64,000 nucleotides of DNA from the NCBI GenBank assembly GCA_964562015.1, contig CAZLRH010000003.1, positions 1 to 64,000 on the forward strand, read 5' to 3'. The DNA is from CAZLRH01 sp964562015. Lineage in GTDB: Bacteria; Verrucomicrobiota; Verrucomicrobiia; Opitutales; JABDGR01. Made by a program: the position numbers and the translations under genes. The notes beneath the pieces are model-generated. The model worked only from the letters and a program-made list of their open reading frames with translations, was not told the DNA's origin and made no database searches. Shown one piece after another: positions 48,243 to 57,503 of the stretch. The number at the start of each line of letters is the position of its first letter. Position 1 is the first letter of the stretch.

Positions 48243-49592
48243 ATGCACTTGCGTTATTTCGGCACCGACGGCATGCGCGGCCCTTTTGGCGAGCCGCCCA
48301 TGGAGGAGTCGTTTATGCGGCGGCTCGGTTATGCCGTCGCCCAGTACGGTGCACTGCGCCGCCCCGGCTCGAAATTGGAAATAGTCGCGGGCCGCGATCC
48401 GCGCCTGAGCGGGCGGACGATTTTGCGCGCGCTGGCCGAAGGCTTGGTCGCGCACGGTCACCGCGTGCTGGACCTTGGCGTCGTGCCGACTCCTGCCGTC
48501 CCCCTGGCCGTGCTGGAGTGGGGCGCGGATTTGGGGCTGATGATTACGGCCTCCCACAATCCGCCCGGCGACAATGGGATAAAATTCTTTGACGAACGCG
48601 GCCTCAAGCTGGAGACCGGCGCGGAGGCCGAAATCGAGGCCTGCCTCGGCCACGCGCGCGCCCCGGCAGAGCCCCCGCAGACGGTCGCAATAACGCAGGC
48701 CGATGCGCTGGAGCTTTTCCTGCGCACCCGCACCGCCGTGCTGCCGGCGCACGCGCTCGCGGGCTGGGTGGTGGCGGTGGACCCGGGCCACGGGGCCACT
48801 TGCGCGACGACCCCGGAAGTTCTTCGCCGCCTCGGCGCGACCGTGCACACCCGCGCCGCCGATCCCGACGGCGCGCTCATCAACACCGACGCCGGCAGCG
48901 AACATCCCGCCCAACTCGCCGCGCTCGTCAAACAGACGGGCGCGCGTGTCGGTTTTGCCCACGACGGCGATGGTGACCGTCTCGTGGCTTGCGACGAAAC
49001 CGGCGCCATCGTGGACGGCGACCAGATTCTGGGACTGCTCGCGTTGCATTTTCTGCGGAAGGGGGAATTGCGCGGCAACATTCTCGTGGCCACGGTGCAG
49101 AGCAATCTGGGTCTCGACCAAACTCTCGCCGCGGCGGGCGGGCGCGTCGAGCGCGTGGCCGTGGGCGACCGCAATGTGCTCCACCGTCTCCTCGAATTAA
49201 ACGCCACCTTCGGCGGCGAAAATTCCGGGCACTATATTTTCCCCGAAATCGCGCGTTGCGGTGACGGCTTGCTCGCGGCACTGATGCTCGCCCGCGTCAT
49301 GCGCGAGACGGGTCAGCCGCTCTCCACCTTGCGCGCGGAAGTGAAACTTTTGCCGCAGGTGACCGCGAACCTCCGCGTGCAGGAGAAGCGCCCGCTCGAC
49401 GAGACACCGACGTTGGGCCCGGCCCTGCTTGCCGTTGAAAAAACCCTGGAAGGCCGCGGGCGCGTGCTCGCCCGTTATTCCGGCACCGAAAAAAAATTGC
49501 GCCTGTTGGTCGAGGGCCCGGCGGCGCACGAGATTAAACAAGCGCTTGAGACCTTGAAAAAGGCCGCAGCGAAGGATTTGGGGGCGGAGTAG
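48243..49592 (+). CDS. glmM: Phosphoglucosamine mutase
   Basis: 449 residues from ATG 48243. The start MHLRYFGTDGMRGPFG, the phosphoserine loop MITASHNPPGDNGIKFF (Ser of SHNP), the metal-binding FAHDGDGDRLVACDE, the sugar-binding GGENSGHYIF and the phosphate-binding RYSGTEKKLRLLVEG place it in the GlmM branch of phosphohexomutases. It converts glucosamine 6-phosphate to glucosamine 1-phosphate for UDP-GlcNAc, needed for peptidoglycan and lipid A. It is activated by Ser phosphorylation. The gene lies 56 bases after trpD. Confidence 0.94.
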   Translation: MHLRYFGTDGMRGPFGEPPMEESFMRRLGYAVAQYGALRRPGSKLEIVAGRDPRLSGRTILRALAEGLVAHGHRVLDLGVVPTPAVPLAVLEWGADLGLMITASHNPPGDNGIKFFDERGLKLETGAEAEIEACLGHARAPAEPPQTVAITQADALELFLRTRTAVLPAHALAGWVVAVDPGHGATCATTPEVLRRLGATVHTRAADPDGALINTDAGSEHPAQLAALVKQTGARVGFAHDGDGDRLVACDETGAIVDGDQILGLLALHFLRKGELRGNILVATVQSNLGLDQTLAAAGGRVERVAVGDRNVLHRLLELNATFGGENSGHYIFPEIARCGDGLLAALMLARVMRETGQPLSTLRAEVKLLPQVTANLRVQEKRPLDETPTLGPALLAVEKTLEGRGRVLARYSGTEKKLRLLVEGPAAHEIKQALETLKKAAAKDLGAE

Positions 49593-49596
49593 ATGA

Positions 49597-49631
49597 AGAG
49601 ATTCAAAATTCAAAATTGAAAATTCAAAAAG
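49597..49631 (+). repeat. Dispersed AT-rich repeat (copy 1)
   Basis: The stretch starting aagagattcaaaattcaaaa, followed by attgaaaattcaaaa, is nearly the same as the sequence at 57406-57437, and part of it recurs at 12261-12279. All copies lie just after a gene stop codon. The core attcaaaattgaaaattcaa is itself weakly palindromic. Confidence 0.6.
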
Positions 49632-49670
49632 GGGCGGTAGAGGCTGGAAGGGGAAACGGGACTGAGTTTT

Positions 49671-49736
49671 AGCCACAAAAAGCACATAAAGCACAAAATT
49701 GAAGTCCGGTTTGTGCTTCTTGTGCTTTTTGTGGTT
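49671..49736. repeat. Long inverted repeat of AT-rich tandem type
   Basis: A left arm (49671-49697, beginning agccacaaaaagcac) and right arm (49710-49736) are complementary apart from three mismatches, with a 12-base loop. Each arm is itself a tandem array of agcacaaa-like units. It lies between glmM and the beta-strand-repeat gene, resembles the inverted repeats at 60331 and 61854 in style, and could fold into a long hairpin transcribed in either direction. Confidence 0.65.
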
Positions 49737-49817
49737 AAATAATCCCCGAAATTTTTCACTGATACCGTCGTAAAATGGGCTTGCGTAACTCAGGCCAAAA
49801 ATTACGCTAGGAAGACC

Positions 49818-52457
49818 GTGTTTTTGCTTGGGAAATACCCTCGGTTGGGTCTTGTGCTCGGCCTGCTGCTCGCTGCGCTCGTGTGCGGGCTGAGCGCGCC
49901 CGTGCACGCCGCCACCGGCCGGGGTAAAAATGCCTTGAGCGCCGACGCCATCGCGACGCTGACGGTCATCCAAGATAACGCGGATTTCCTCACGCAAGTC
50001 GCCGCGATGGTTGGCCAGGTGCGCAACTTGGACGCACTCACCGACGACCAGAAAACGAGCCTCATCCAAGGTTCGCTTAGTGATGTGAAAAAGGCGGCGT
50101 CCATCGTGGGTCTCGCGCGCCAGGCCACCCGCAAGGCTGATGCCGACCCGACCCTCGCCGCTCGCATCCAGGCCGCGCAAACCGTGCTGACCGCGGCAAT
50201 TGGCGACGTAAAGACCGCCGTGGGCGCCGACCCCTTGTCCGCCAACACGAACAAAGCCTTTCAACAAATGGGCGCGGCGGCCCAGAGCCTCGAAAACGCC
50301 ATTGCCAAGGCCTTTGCGAAATTGCCCGCAAAATTGCAGCCCCCGGCGCTCGCCCTCGCGCCCGCCGCCGGCCAGAGCCGCATTTTTCAATCGGGCGCCA
50401 CGGTTCACTGGGTCCTCTCCGGCCCGCGGGCGGTGGTCACCGACCCGACCGGCGTTTGGTTGCTGACCTCGGGCCGCACCAATCCCGTCGAAAAGCCCCT
50501 TAGCATGCCATTCATTAAGGACGGCCTAACCAATGGTCTGAAAGCGGTGGAGACAATGCACGCCACGGCCACGGACTTTGGCGCCTGGACCTATGTTTAT
50601 TACCAACTCGGCCACCGCCGGCCCGCACTGCTCCTCCTTAACCTCGGCGCGGCCACGCCATCCGGCAGCGGCGGAAATAATTCTACGCCGGAGTTCAATA
50701 ATTTGGGTGGGGCGTTCTCTCTCACCAAAACAGGAGGCGGAACTTTGGTGCTCATGGGCGCAAATTCTTATAACGGTAGCACAGTTGTCAATGGTGGCAC
50801 CCTTGTTATCAACGGCGGAAATGCGATGGGTTCCGGCAATATTACTCTTACTTCTGGCAATCTCACTATTTCCGGCAATATCGCCGGCGCAGGAAGCCTT
50901 ACGAAGTCTGGTGCGGGCGCGCTTACGCTGGACGGCACCAATGTCTACACGAGCAACATTTCTGGGGGTGCTGTTCTTTATTTTGGTGGTGTTATCGCCG
51001 ACAACCCGGGAGGATCAAGCGCTTTGGTAAGGATTGGAACAGGAAACCTCAATTTGACAATCGTCGGTTTTGGACTTGGCGCCGGCAGCCCTGTGGGCAC
51101 TTACGCTTTTACAGGCAATAATTCAGGGACCCTGACAATCGGGGGAGATGTTTTTTCCCTCCCGATTGATCAGGCAGCATTGCCTTGGCAGTCGCTGGGC
51201 CTTTATGAATTGCTTTCCAATGGAACCTCGCAGCCATTAACGATGAGGAGCGCGAGTGAGAGAGACGTTGCCCTTCCATCATACCGGTCATTTCGTTCTG
51301 ACATTACTTTTAATACCGGAAATGCAACGGTTACTATCGTCGGCTCCCTTGGCAATGGCACAGCGGGTAATTTTACTAAAATTGGTTCTGGAACCCTTGT
51401 GCTCAACGATGCTTCAAATTATACAGGCGTGACTACAATTAGCCTGGGAACTCTGCGTTTTAGTTCGATCGGTGCTTTTGGCAATTCCAGCCTCATTGCG
51501 CTCAATGGAGGCACCTTGCAATGGGCGTCTGGTACTGCAGATGATATCAGTGACCTCACATTGACCTTTGGAGCTAATGGAGGAACTTTGGACACCAACG
51601 GCAACGACGTGATTTTGGCCAACGCAATCGGCAGCGGCAGTCAAGGCAATCTCACCAAAACGGGCAACGGCACGCTCACGCTTACAGGCAACAACACCTA
51701 CACCGGCGAGACCACCGTCAACGCGGGCACGCTGGTGATGACGAATTGGAACTATTTGACGGGCAATATTTTTGTCCTCGGCAGCGGCACGTTTGCATAC
51801 CAGCCATCTGCGGGCACAGGCAATTTGACGGTGAGCGCGGTCGCGTCGGATGGCAGCGCATTTCCTTGGGGCGATTCGGATTACGACGTGACGGTGCTAG
51901 ATGACGGCTCCTGGGGTATCGGCGAAGTCGGTGTGCAAATCGTCGCCATCGACGGCGGCTATGAGATTTTGTCTTGGACCCCGCCGGCGGGTGGAGTCGA
52001 TTCGAGCGTAAGTTTGCTGGAGGATAGTTGGGCGCAATCAGATCCTGCCGGTGCGCTGGCCTGGGTAAGTTCCATTAATTCGGCAGATAGGGTAGTTCGG
52101 AACCAGGCCATGCTCACTTTGATTACCCAAGCCTGGAGCAGCAACGTCACGCTCCTCCCGAGTTCGCAAATTACCAAAATCGCTGTAACCGACACCCAAC
52201 AGGTGTATGCGCCGCTTCTCATCATGAATGAGTATGATGTGACGGGAGCCGGTGAACTGCACTTGAGTCAGGGCCGATTGTTTCTTTCCAGCACTTCAGT
52301 CACGATTCGAGCCACGCCGGTGAACGGCAGTGCGTATCCCTGGGGCGACACCACGGCGCCAGTGACGGTCAATAGTGATTGCACTTGGGAGATTCCCACT
52401 TTCCGTTGCCATATCTCGCCGATTGAGAGCGGGTTCGCCGTTACGTTAAATCGATAG
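49818..52457 (+). CDS. Secreted protein with autotransporter-type beta-strand repeats
   Basis: 879 residues from GTG 49818, with AGGAAG just upstream. A signal peptide (LGLVLGLLLAALVCGLSAPVHA) is followed by a helical region of about 170 residues (IATLTVIQDNADFLTQVAAMV), a hinge segment, and then PATR-type repeats: FSLTKTGGGTLVLMGANSYNG, GNLTKTGNGTLTLTGNNTYTG and GNFTKIGSGTLVLNDASNYTG. These match autotransporter-associated beta-strand repeats. The typical C-terminal beta-barrel or PEP-CTERM anchor is absent, so export and attachment are unclear. The repeat region is richer in A+T than the N-terminal part. Confidence 0.82.
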   Translation: MFLLGKYPRLGLVLGLLLAALVCGLSAPVHAATGRGKNALSADAIATLTVIQDNADFLTQVAAMVGQVRNLDALTDDQKTSLIQGSLSDVKKAASIVGLARQATRKADADPTLAARIQAAQTVLTAAIGDVKTAVGADPLSANTNKAFQQMGAAAQSLENAIAKAFAKLPAKLQPPALALAPAAGQSRIFQSGATVHWVLSGPRAVVTDPTGVWLLTSGRTNPVEKPLSMPFIKDGLTNGLKAVETMHATATDFGAWTYVYYQLGHRRPALLLLNLGAATPSGSGGNNSTPEFNNLGGAFSLTKTGGGTLVLMGANSYNGSTVVNGGTLVINGGNAMGSGNITLTSGNLTISGNIAGAGSLTKSGAGALTLDGTNVYTSNISGGAVLYFGGVIADNPGGSSALVRIGTGNLNLTIVGFGLGAGSPVGTYAFTGNNSGTLTIGGDVFSLPIDQAALPWQSLGLYELLSNGTSQPLTMRSASERDVALPSYRSFRSDITFNTGNATVTIVGSLGNGTAGNFTKIGSGTLVLNDASNYTGVTTISLGTLRFSSIGAFGNSSLIALNGGTLQWASGTADDISDLTLTFGANGGTLDTNGNDVILANAIGSGSQGNLTKTGNGTLTLTGNNTYTGETTVNAGTLVMTNWNYLTGNIFVLGSGTFAYQPSAGTGNLTVSAVASDGSAFPWGDSDYDVTVLDDGSWGIGEVGVQIVAIDGGYEILSWTPPAGGVDSSVSLLEDSWAQSDPAGALAWVSSINSADRVVRNQAMLTLITQAWSSNVTLLPSSQITKIAVTDTQQVYAPLLIMNEYDVTGAGELHLSQGRLFLSSTSVTIRATPVNGSAYPWGDTTAPVTVNSDCTWEIPTFRCHISPIESGFAVTLNR

Positions 52458-52527
52458 CGCCCGCGGGATGGCGTTAGGTCGGAGGCGAGTAATCTAAACG
52501 GCCTGGCATTAGTGCCACGCCGTATCT

Positions 52528-54771
52528 CTACAACAACTCTCCTTGCTGCAACTGGCTAACGACTACGGTGCCGGGCGCGAGGAAAGCGGCGTAGCGCTCG
52601 ACCCAGTCGTCCAGTTTGCGCAGGTAATAATCCGGGTCGTAGGGTGCCTTGGCGGGGTCGAAATGCTCAAGCGGGCGGGCGCGCTGCCAGTCGGGCGCGC
52701 GGGCTTTTTCGCCGGTGGTGATGTAATAGGTGACGGGTTCGCCCTGGCGCGGCGGGCGCGCCATTTTCAGCGCGGCTTCGAGCGCGGCGCGGCGCGGTTT
52801 TTTGCCGCCGATTTCAATGGTGTGTTGGTACGTCTCCGGGCTGATGCTGAGAAATTCCGTCTTGGCTAAACGCTTCACTGCCATGGTGCGCGCATGCAGG
52901 GCCGCGCGGAATTCCGTCAAAAGCTGCTCCGGCGCCGGGCCGCCCGCGCCGAGCAGGTGGTGGAGCAGGGCGTCGGAAAGGTCGCGCAGAAACGGTTCGA
53001 GCCCGCGCGAGCGCAACGCGGAGCCGCGGATGGTCACCTCGCCGTTTTCCAGCAGCGCATAATTTTTGACCTTGTAGCAAAACATGGCCTCGTACTGACC
53101 GTCGAATTCCAGATCGATGCCGGCCGGCAGCACGCCCGCCACGAGCGCGAGGAGCTTTTCCGGATGGTCGTAAAACGCCGGGGCATGGAGGTAAAGGCCG
53201 TCGGTGTCGGCCTCGAGGACGGTCGCGCCGAGTTTTTCAAATTCGGCAATGAGGGCTTGCAGCAATTCGCGCCCGCGGGCCGTCACCTCGGCCGCCAGGG
53301 CACTGTCGCCAAAGCGCGCGCCGTCGAAGCCGAGATAGCCGTAAAAGGAATTGATGATGATCTTAAAACTCGTCTGGCGCGCCTGGTATTCGCGGCGGAG
53401 TTCAGGCGTGGCGGCGTCGCGCGCGAGGTTTTTGTACGACAGGCGCTCGGTGCGCAACTCGCGCAGCAGCGGGATGAACGCGCCGAGCGAATCGCCCGCG
53501 GGATTGCGGCCAATGAGCAGCAGCAGGCTGGGGTAGAGCGAGGCCACGTCGAAGTGCAGCACTTTCTTAAAAACGCCGGTGATGACTCCGCGCGTGTAGC
53601 CGCCCTCGAACGGCTGTGTCGCGGTCGGCAACGGCAGGGCGCGGCGGGCATGGTAATATTTTTCCAGCAAGAGCAGGTCGGCCTTGAACGCCGTGCCCCG
53701 CAGGCAGACTTCCTGCAAGGTCAGCGGAAACGTTTTCGCCTGGGCGACGTAGCCGGGCAGCAGCAAGTCCGCCAGCGCCCGGGTTTCGCGCAGGTCGTCG
53801 CGCAGGTAGGCGCGGAAACTTGCGCGGTCGGTGCGAAACGTTTCCTGAATCGCGGCGGGCTTGAGATAGGTGCGCTCGTCACTTTCCTGGGTCAAGCCGA
53901 GGTGCAAAGCGACGGCCTTGAGGCCGTAGGACGGCAGCTCGCGCGCGGCGAGGTCGTACATCTGCACCATGAGGTAAGTGTCGAAGACGGCCCGGCCCGG
54001 CAAGTCGCAGCGCGGAAAATCCAGTTGCCGTTCGGCGATGCGCAGGCGGCTGGGGCGAAACGTGGCGGGCTGGCCGAAGCGGCCCCACGCCAGCGGCACC
54101 TTCAGCCGGCGGGCGCGGATGCGCAGATAATCCAAATCAAATTTGAAAATGTTGTGGCCCTCGATGACGTCCGGGTCCTCGGCGGCCAGCACGCGATTGA
54201 ATTCCTCCAGCAGGTGGCGTTCGGCGGCATCGGTCATGTCCGCCAGTTCGAGCAGATGCGGGCCCTTCATGGTGCCGAGGCCAATGGCGAGAATGCGGTC
54301 GCCCGCGCGTCGGGCGTCGGAAAAACCATCCGGCTCGGCGCAATGCGTCTCGATGTCGAGTTGCAGGCGGCGCAGGTGCGAAAAAGTGAGGCCGGTGAAA
54401 AGCCGCGCGCCGCGCTGGAGGAGAAACTGGTTTTCCAGGGCGCGCAGGGCTTCATACGGTTCGGTGCGGTTGCGCTGGTCATACCAGGTGTTGTAGGCAG
54501 CGGCATCGGCGAAATGAATGAGCGTGTCGAGCGGGGCCTCGCCAGTGAGGCGTTCGGAACGCGCCGCGGCTTCGGTGGGGGCTGCGGTGTTGGTAATCCA
54601 GGCAAACGGATGAAAAGCGGACCGGGTGACGACGCGCGGCTGGTCCGCCTCGGCGGTGGCGAGCCAGGCGGTGCCCGCGGGATCGACCCACACGCCGCAT
54701 AATGGCGGCAGCGCGGATTCCCATTCCGCGCCCGGGTCAAAGGGAGGCGGCGTCAATTTCGTCTGGCCCAT
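52528..54771 (-). CDS. Family B DNA polymerase with 3'-5' exonuclease
   Basis: 747 residues. The exonuclease motifs are Exo I (LQLDIETHC), Exo II (DPDVIEGHNIFKFDLDYLRI) and Exo III (YLRDDLRETRAL). The polymerase motifs are A (HFDVASLYPSLLLLIG), B (KIIINSFYGYLGFDGARFG) and C (ADTDGLYLHA), with the two catalytic Asp residues present. Length and order resemble E. coli Pol II and archaeal PolB but with a short thumb. It could act in lesion bypass or repair. No intein or other insertion is seen, and no replication partner gene is nearby. Confidence 0.93.
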   Translation of the reverse strand: MGQTKLTPPPFDPGAEWESALPPLCGVWVDPAGTAWLATAEADQPRVVTRSAFHPFAWITNTAAPTEAAARSERLTGEAPLDTLIHFADAAAYNTWYDQRNRTEPYEALRALENQFLLQRGARLFTGLTFSHLRRLQLDIETHCAEPDGFSDARRAGDRILAIGLGTMKGPHLLELADMTDAAERHLLEEFNRVLAAEDPDVIEGHNIFKFDLDYLRIRARRLKVPLAWGRFGQPATFRPSRLRIAERQLDFPRCDLPGRAVFDTYLMVQMYDLAARELPSYGLKAVALHLGLTQESDERTYLKPAAIQETFRTDRASFRAYLRDDLRETRALADLLLPGYVAQAKTFPLTLQEVCLRGTAFKADLLLLEKYYHARRALPLPTATQPFEGGYTRGVITGVFKKVLHFDVASLYPSLLLLIGRNPAGDSLGAFIPLLRELRTERLSYKNLARDAATPELRREYQARQTSFKIIINSFYGYLGFDGARFGDSALAAEVTARGRELLQALIAEFEKLGATVLEADTDGLYLHAPAFYDHPEKLLALVAGVLPAGIDLEFDGQYEAMFCYKVKNYALLENGEVTIRGSALRSRGLEPFLRDLSDALLHHLLGAGGPAPEQLLTEFRAALHARTMAVKRLAKTEFLSISPETYQHTIEIGGKKPRRAALEAALKMARPPRQGEPVTYYITTGEKARAPDWQRARPLEHFDPAKAPYDPDYYLRKLDDWVERYAAFLAPGTVVVSQLQQGELL

Positions 54772-54834
54772 GGAGCGAGCCTAGAAGGCCGCGCAGTCGC
54801 GTGGCAACCGCACAACGCAGACCTCCCTCCTGCG

Positions 54835-56220
54835 CTAGTACCGGCGCACAACGATTTTTTGCGCGGGCGTGACGAGGCCATCCACCGAATGCGCCCGCAC
54901 GCTGATCGTATTTTGGCCGTAATTCAGCGGCACGGTCGCCTGCCAGGAAGTGGTGCCCGAGGCGATTTGCGCTTTGCGGCCAGGTACGACCACGCCGACG
55001 AACGAAACCACCGACGATGCAGTCGCCGTGCCGCGCAGGGTGATTTTGGTCTGCCGCGTCATGCGCTTTTCCGCGCCGTTGACCTTGAGGCCCACCGTGG
55101 GCGCGGGCAGCGCGCGGAAGCCGATGACGCCGTTTTGCAAATCGAACATCACATCAAACGAGAAAAACTCGGAAAGGCCGGTGTTGAGATTGCCCCCGCC
55201 CTGCTCGAGCACGACTTGGTTGTTGGATTGCAACTGGCCGGCGATGAAATTCCAGACCCAATTGGTGGAGCCGGGCTCACCTTGCACGGAAAGGGTGAAC
55301 GTCGTGCCGTTGCCCAGGTAGTTCGTGGTGGTATTGCCCGACTTGACCGCGGTGACGAGCGCCGAAGGCACCGCGACGGTTAAATCCTGATACAAAACGC
55401 TGCTGGGGTCGCCCGTGTCGAGAATCACCGGGACGACCACGGCATAAGAGGTGTTTCCGTTGGAGACGAGGATCTGGCCCGTGAGCAGCGCTTCCTGATA
55501 GGTGGGCTGGCCGGAATTGGGAAAGGTGACGGTGGTGTTCTGGCCCTCCATGGGCACGGTGATGGGGAATTTCGAGCGGAGGGTGTCCGTCAGCCCGAGC
55601 GTGAGGCTGGCGTTTCCGCCCCGGCCGCCGGTGTGGATGATAAAACCGTTGGAAAGATTGCCGGGTAACTGGCCGAGGATGGAAAAGAAACCGTCTTGGG
55701 CGGCCATGGGATTGGCGCCGAGCGTGCCCCAGAACAAATTACCCTCCGGCGGCTTGCCTGCCTCCATGAGGTCAACAAAGGACTGATCGACCTTTTTTTC
55801 CGGGCCGAGCAATTTCGCCACCACCTGGCCCATGTTGACATTCACTGCGGTGGCCAGCGGGTTTCCGCCCAGGGTCACGTTTGTGGTCACGACATTGTAG
55901 TGGTAGGCAAAGCCGCCGGTGTAACCGTAGTTGCCGCTCGCCCCGGTGGGCGTGGCATTGCCCCACCAAACCGCGCCGTTGTAGTAGCCGCTGAAAAAAG
56001 GCTGGCTGCCTGTATCCAGCAGGTAAGTGCGCGAAGGCGCGCCGCCGATGGAGATGTCGATCCCCAGCCGGTACGCCCCGCCCGCCAGCGGGAGAATTTG
56101 CAAAGGGATGGAGACGGAGTCCGGCGTTTGCGCACGCACCAACGGTGCGGTGCCGAGTGTGCAAAACAGTAGCGCCGCCAGCAATGGAACGCGGGTTCTA
56201 GTAGCAGAGAATGACGACAT
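54835..56220 (-). CDS. Secreted pepsin-like protein with C-terminal Ig-like domain
   Basis: 461 residues from ATG 56220. A signal peptide (VPLLAALLFCTLGTAPLVRA) precedes a region with two aspartic-protease-type motifs: LLDTGSQPF (Asp69) and ILDTGDPSS (Asp268), about 199 residues apart, as in two-lobed pepsin-type enzymes. A hydrophobic-hydrophobic-Gly segment follows each partly. The C-terminal 85 residues (VNGAEKRMTRQTKITLRGTA ... NTISVRAHSVDG) look like a bacterial Ig-like domain. The second motif has Asp rather than Ser/Thr after Gly, so activity needs testing. Bacterial pepsin homologues are rare. Confidence 0.6.
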   Translation of the reverse strand: MSSFSATRTRVPLLAALLFCTLGTAPLVRAQTPDSVSIPLQILPLAGGAYRLGIDISIGGAPSRTYLLDTGSQPFFSGYYNGAVWWGNATPTGASGNYGYTGGFAYHYNVVTTNVTLGGNPLATAVNVNMGQVVAKLLGPEKKVDQSFVDLMEAGKPPEGNLFWGTLGANPMAAQDGFFSILGQLPGNLSNGFIIHTGGRGGNASLTLGLTDTLRSKFPITVPMEGQNTTVTFPNSGQPTYQEALLTGQILVSNGNTSYAVVVPVILDTGDPSSVLYQDLTVAVPSALVTAVKSGNTTTNYLGNGTTFTLSVQGEPGSTNWVWNFIAGQLQSNNQVVLEQGGGNLNTGLSEFFSFDVMFDLQNGVIGFRALPAPTVGLKVNGAEKRMTRQTKITLRGTATASSVVSFVGVVVPGRKAQIASGTTSWQATVPLNYGQNTISVRAHSVDGLVTPAQKIVVRRY

Positions 56221-56365
56221 CGGGAAAATAGAGAGCGTACCCAAAAGATGCTTTTATGGCAAGTGCGCGCGCAAGGGAAACGCAAAAACCCGCGCGCTTT
56301 GCGCTTTGCGCCGGGCGGGAAATAGACAAACTGGCGGGCAGCCGGTTCCCGTTTTTGCTCGTCCC

Positions 56366-57403
56366 ATGCCTGAAAATTCTTCCGCCTCACCCTCCAGCAC
56401 CACCGCCGCCCCGCCACGCGGCTGGATTGGGCTCGTGCTGGGCGCCGTTGTCGGCGTGGCGTTGCTCATCGGTGCTTACAAGTGGTGGGCCTACAGCGAG
56501 ATTTATCCGGCGACGCAGGATGCCTCGTTGCAGGCTCATTACACGTGGATGGCGCCGCAGGTGACCGGGCAAATTGTCGAAAAATACGTCGAGCCCAACG
56601 AGGCGGTGAAGGCGGGCGAGCCGTTGTTCAAAATCGACCCGCGCCCGTTTCAAGACCGGCTCAACGACGCCCTGGCGAGCCAGGTGCTGACGAACCAGAC
56701 CGTCCTCGCGCAGCAGCAGAATGTCATCTCCCTCGGCGATTTGGTGAAGAAGCAGCAGGACTTGATTGATTCGACGCAGCAGGAACTCACGCGCTTGCAG
56801 CCGTTGCTGGCCGACCAGTTGGCGGCACAAATCCAGGGCATCCAGTTGCGCGACACACTGGCGGCGCAGCAGGCCAAGCTCGCGAGTTTACAGGCGGAAT
56901 TGCAGCAAGCCGTCCTCGAATTTGGCGATCAATCCGTGCAGGATGCCCGCCGCCAGCAAGCCGCCGCCGCCGTCGCGCTCGCGCAATTGAATCTGGAATG
57001 GACCGTCGTCAAGGCGCCCGCGGACGGGTGGGTCACGCAATTCAATTTGCGCGTGGGCGACGTCGTGCAGGCCGGCGAGCCGCTGTTTCCGTTCATCGAG
57101 GCCGGGCATTGGTGGATCGACGCGAACTTCAAGGAGACGAAAATGGACCGCATCGCCGTCGGGCAGCCGGTGACGTTTACGGTGGATATGTATCCGGGGC
57201 AGACGTTTCGCGGCACCGTGCACAGCCTGAGTCGCGGCGTGGCCGCGAGCTTTTCTCTGCTGCCGCCCCAAAACACCACCGGCAATTGGGTCAAGGTCAC
57301 GCAGCGCGTGCCGGTGCGCGTGGTGGTGGAGGAAGTGCCCGCGTTTCCGTTTCGCCTGGGTGCGAGTGTCGAGGCGCAAGTGGATACGACACCGGCGAAA
57401 TAG
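56366..57403 (+). CDS. HlyD/EmrA family membrane fusion protein
   Basis: 345 residues from ATG 56366. A cytoplasmic tail of about 18 residues, one membrane helix (GWIGLVLGAVVGVALLIGAY) and a lipoyl-type hairpin domain (MAPQVTGQIVEKYVEPNEAVKAGEPLFKIDPRPFQDRL) are followed by a long coiled coil rich in Gln, then beta-barrel segments (WTVVKAPADGWVTQFNLRVGDVVQAGEPLFPFI). This matches EmrA, which joins an inner-membrane pump to an outer-membrane channel. The DHA2 transporter gene follows. No TolC-type gene is present. Confidence 0.92.
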   Translation: MPENSSASPSSTTAAPPRGWIGLVLGAVVGVALLIGAYKWWAYSEIYPATQDASLQAHYTWMAPQVTGQIVEKYVEPNEAVKAGEPLFKIDPRPFQDRLNDALASQVLTNQTVLAQQQNVISLGDLVKKQQDLIDSTQQELTRLQPLLADQLAAQIQGIQLRDTLAAQQAKLASLQAELQQAVLEFGDQSVQDARRQQAAAAVALAQLNLEWTVVKAPADGWVTQFNLRVGDVVQAGEPLFPFIEAGHWWIDANFKETKMDRIAVGQPVTFTVDMYPGQTFRGTVHSLSRGVAASFSLLPPQNTTGNWVKVTQRVPVRVVVEEVPAFPFRLGASVEAQVDTTPAK

Positions 57404-57405
57404 CA

Positions 57406-57437
57406 GAGATTCAAAATTTAAAATTGAAAATTCAAAA
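57406..57437 (+). repeat. Dispersed AT-rich repeat (copy 2)
   Basis: The stretch agagattcaaaatttaaaat followed by tgaaaattcaaa matches the repeat at 49597-49631 with small differences. It lies between the EmrA-like and EmrB-like genes and just after a stop codon, as the other copies do. Confidence 0.6.
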
Positions 57438-57503
57438 TAAGAAAAGACCACGCCACCGGGAAGGAAGACCCCGGTGCGGCCCAGCGGAGAAGTCTTTCCA
57501 GCC

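Noticed and set aside
52894..54702. 602-codon plus-strand open frame opposite the family B polymerase
   Set aside because: The minus-strand gene has all exonuclease and polymerase motifs. The plus frame has none.
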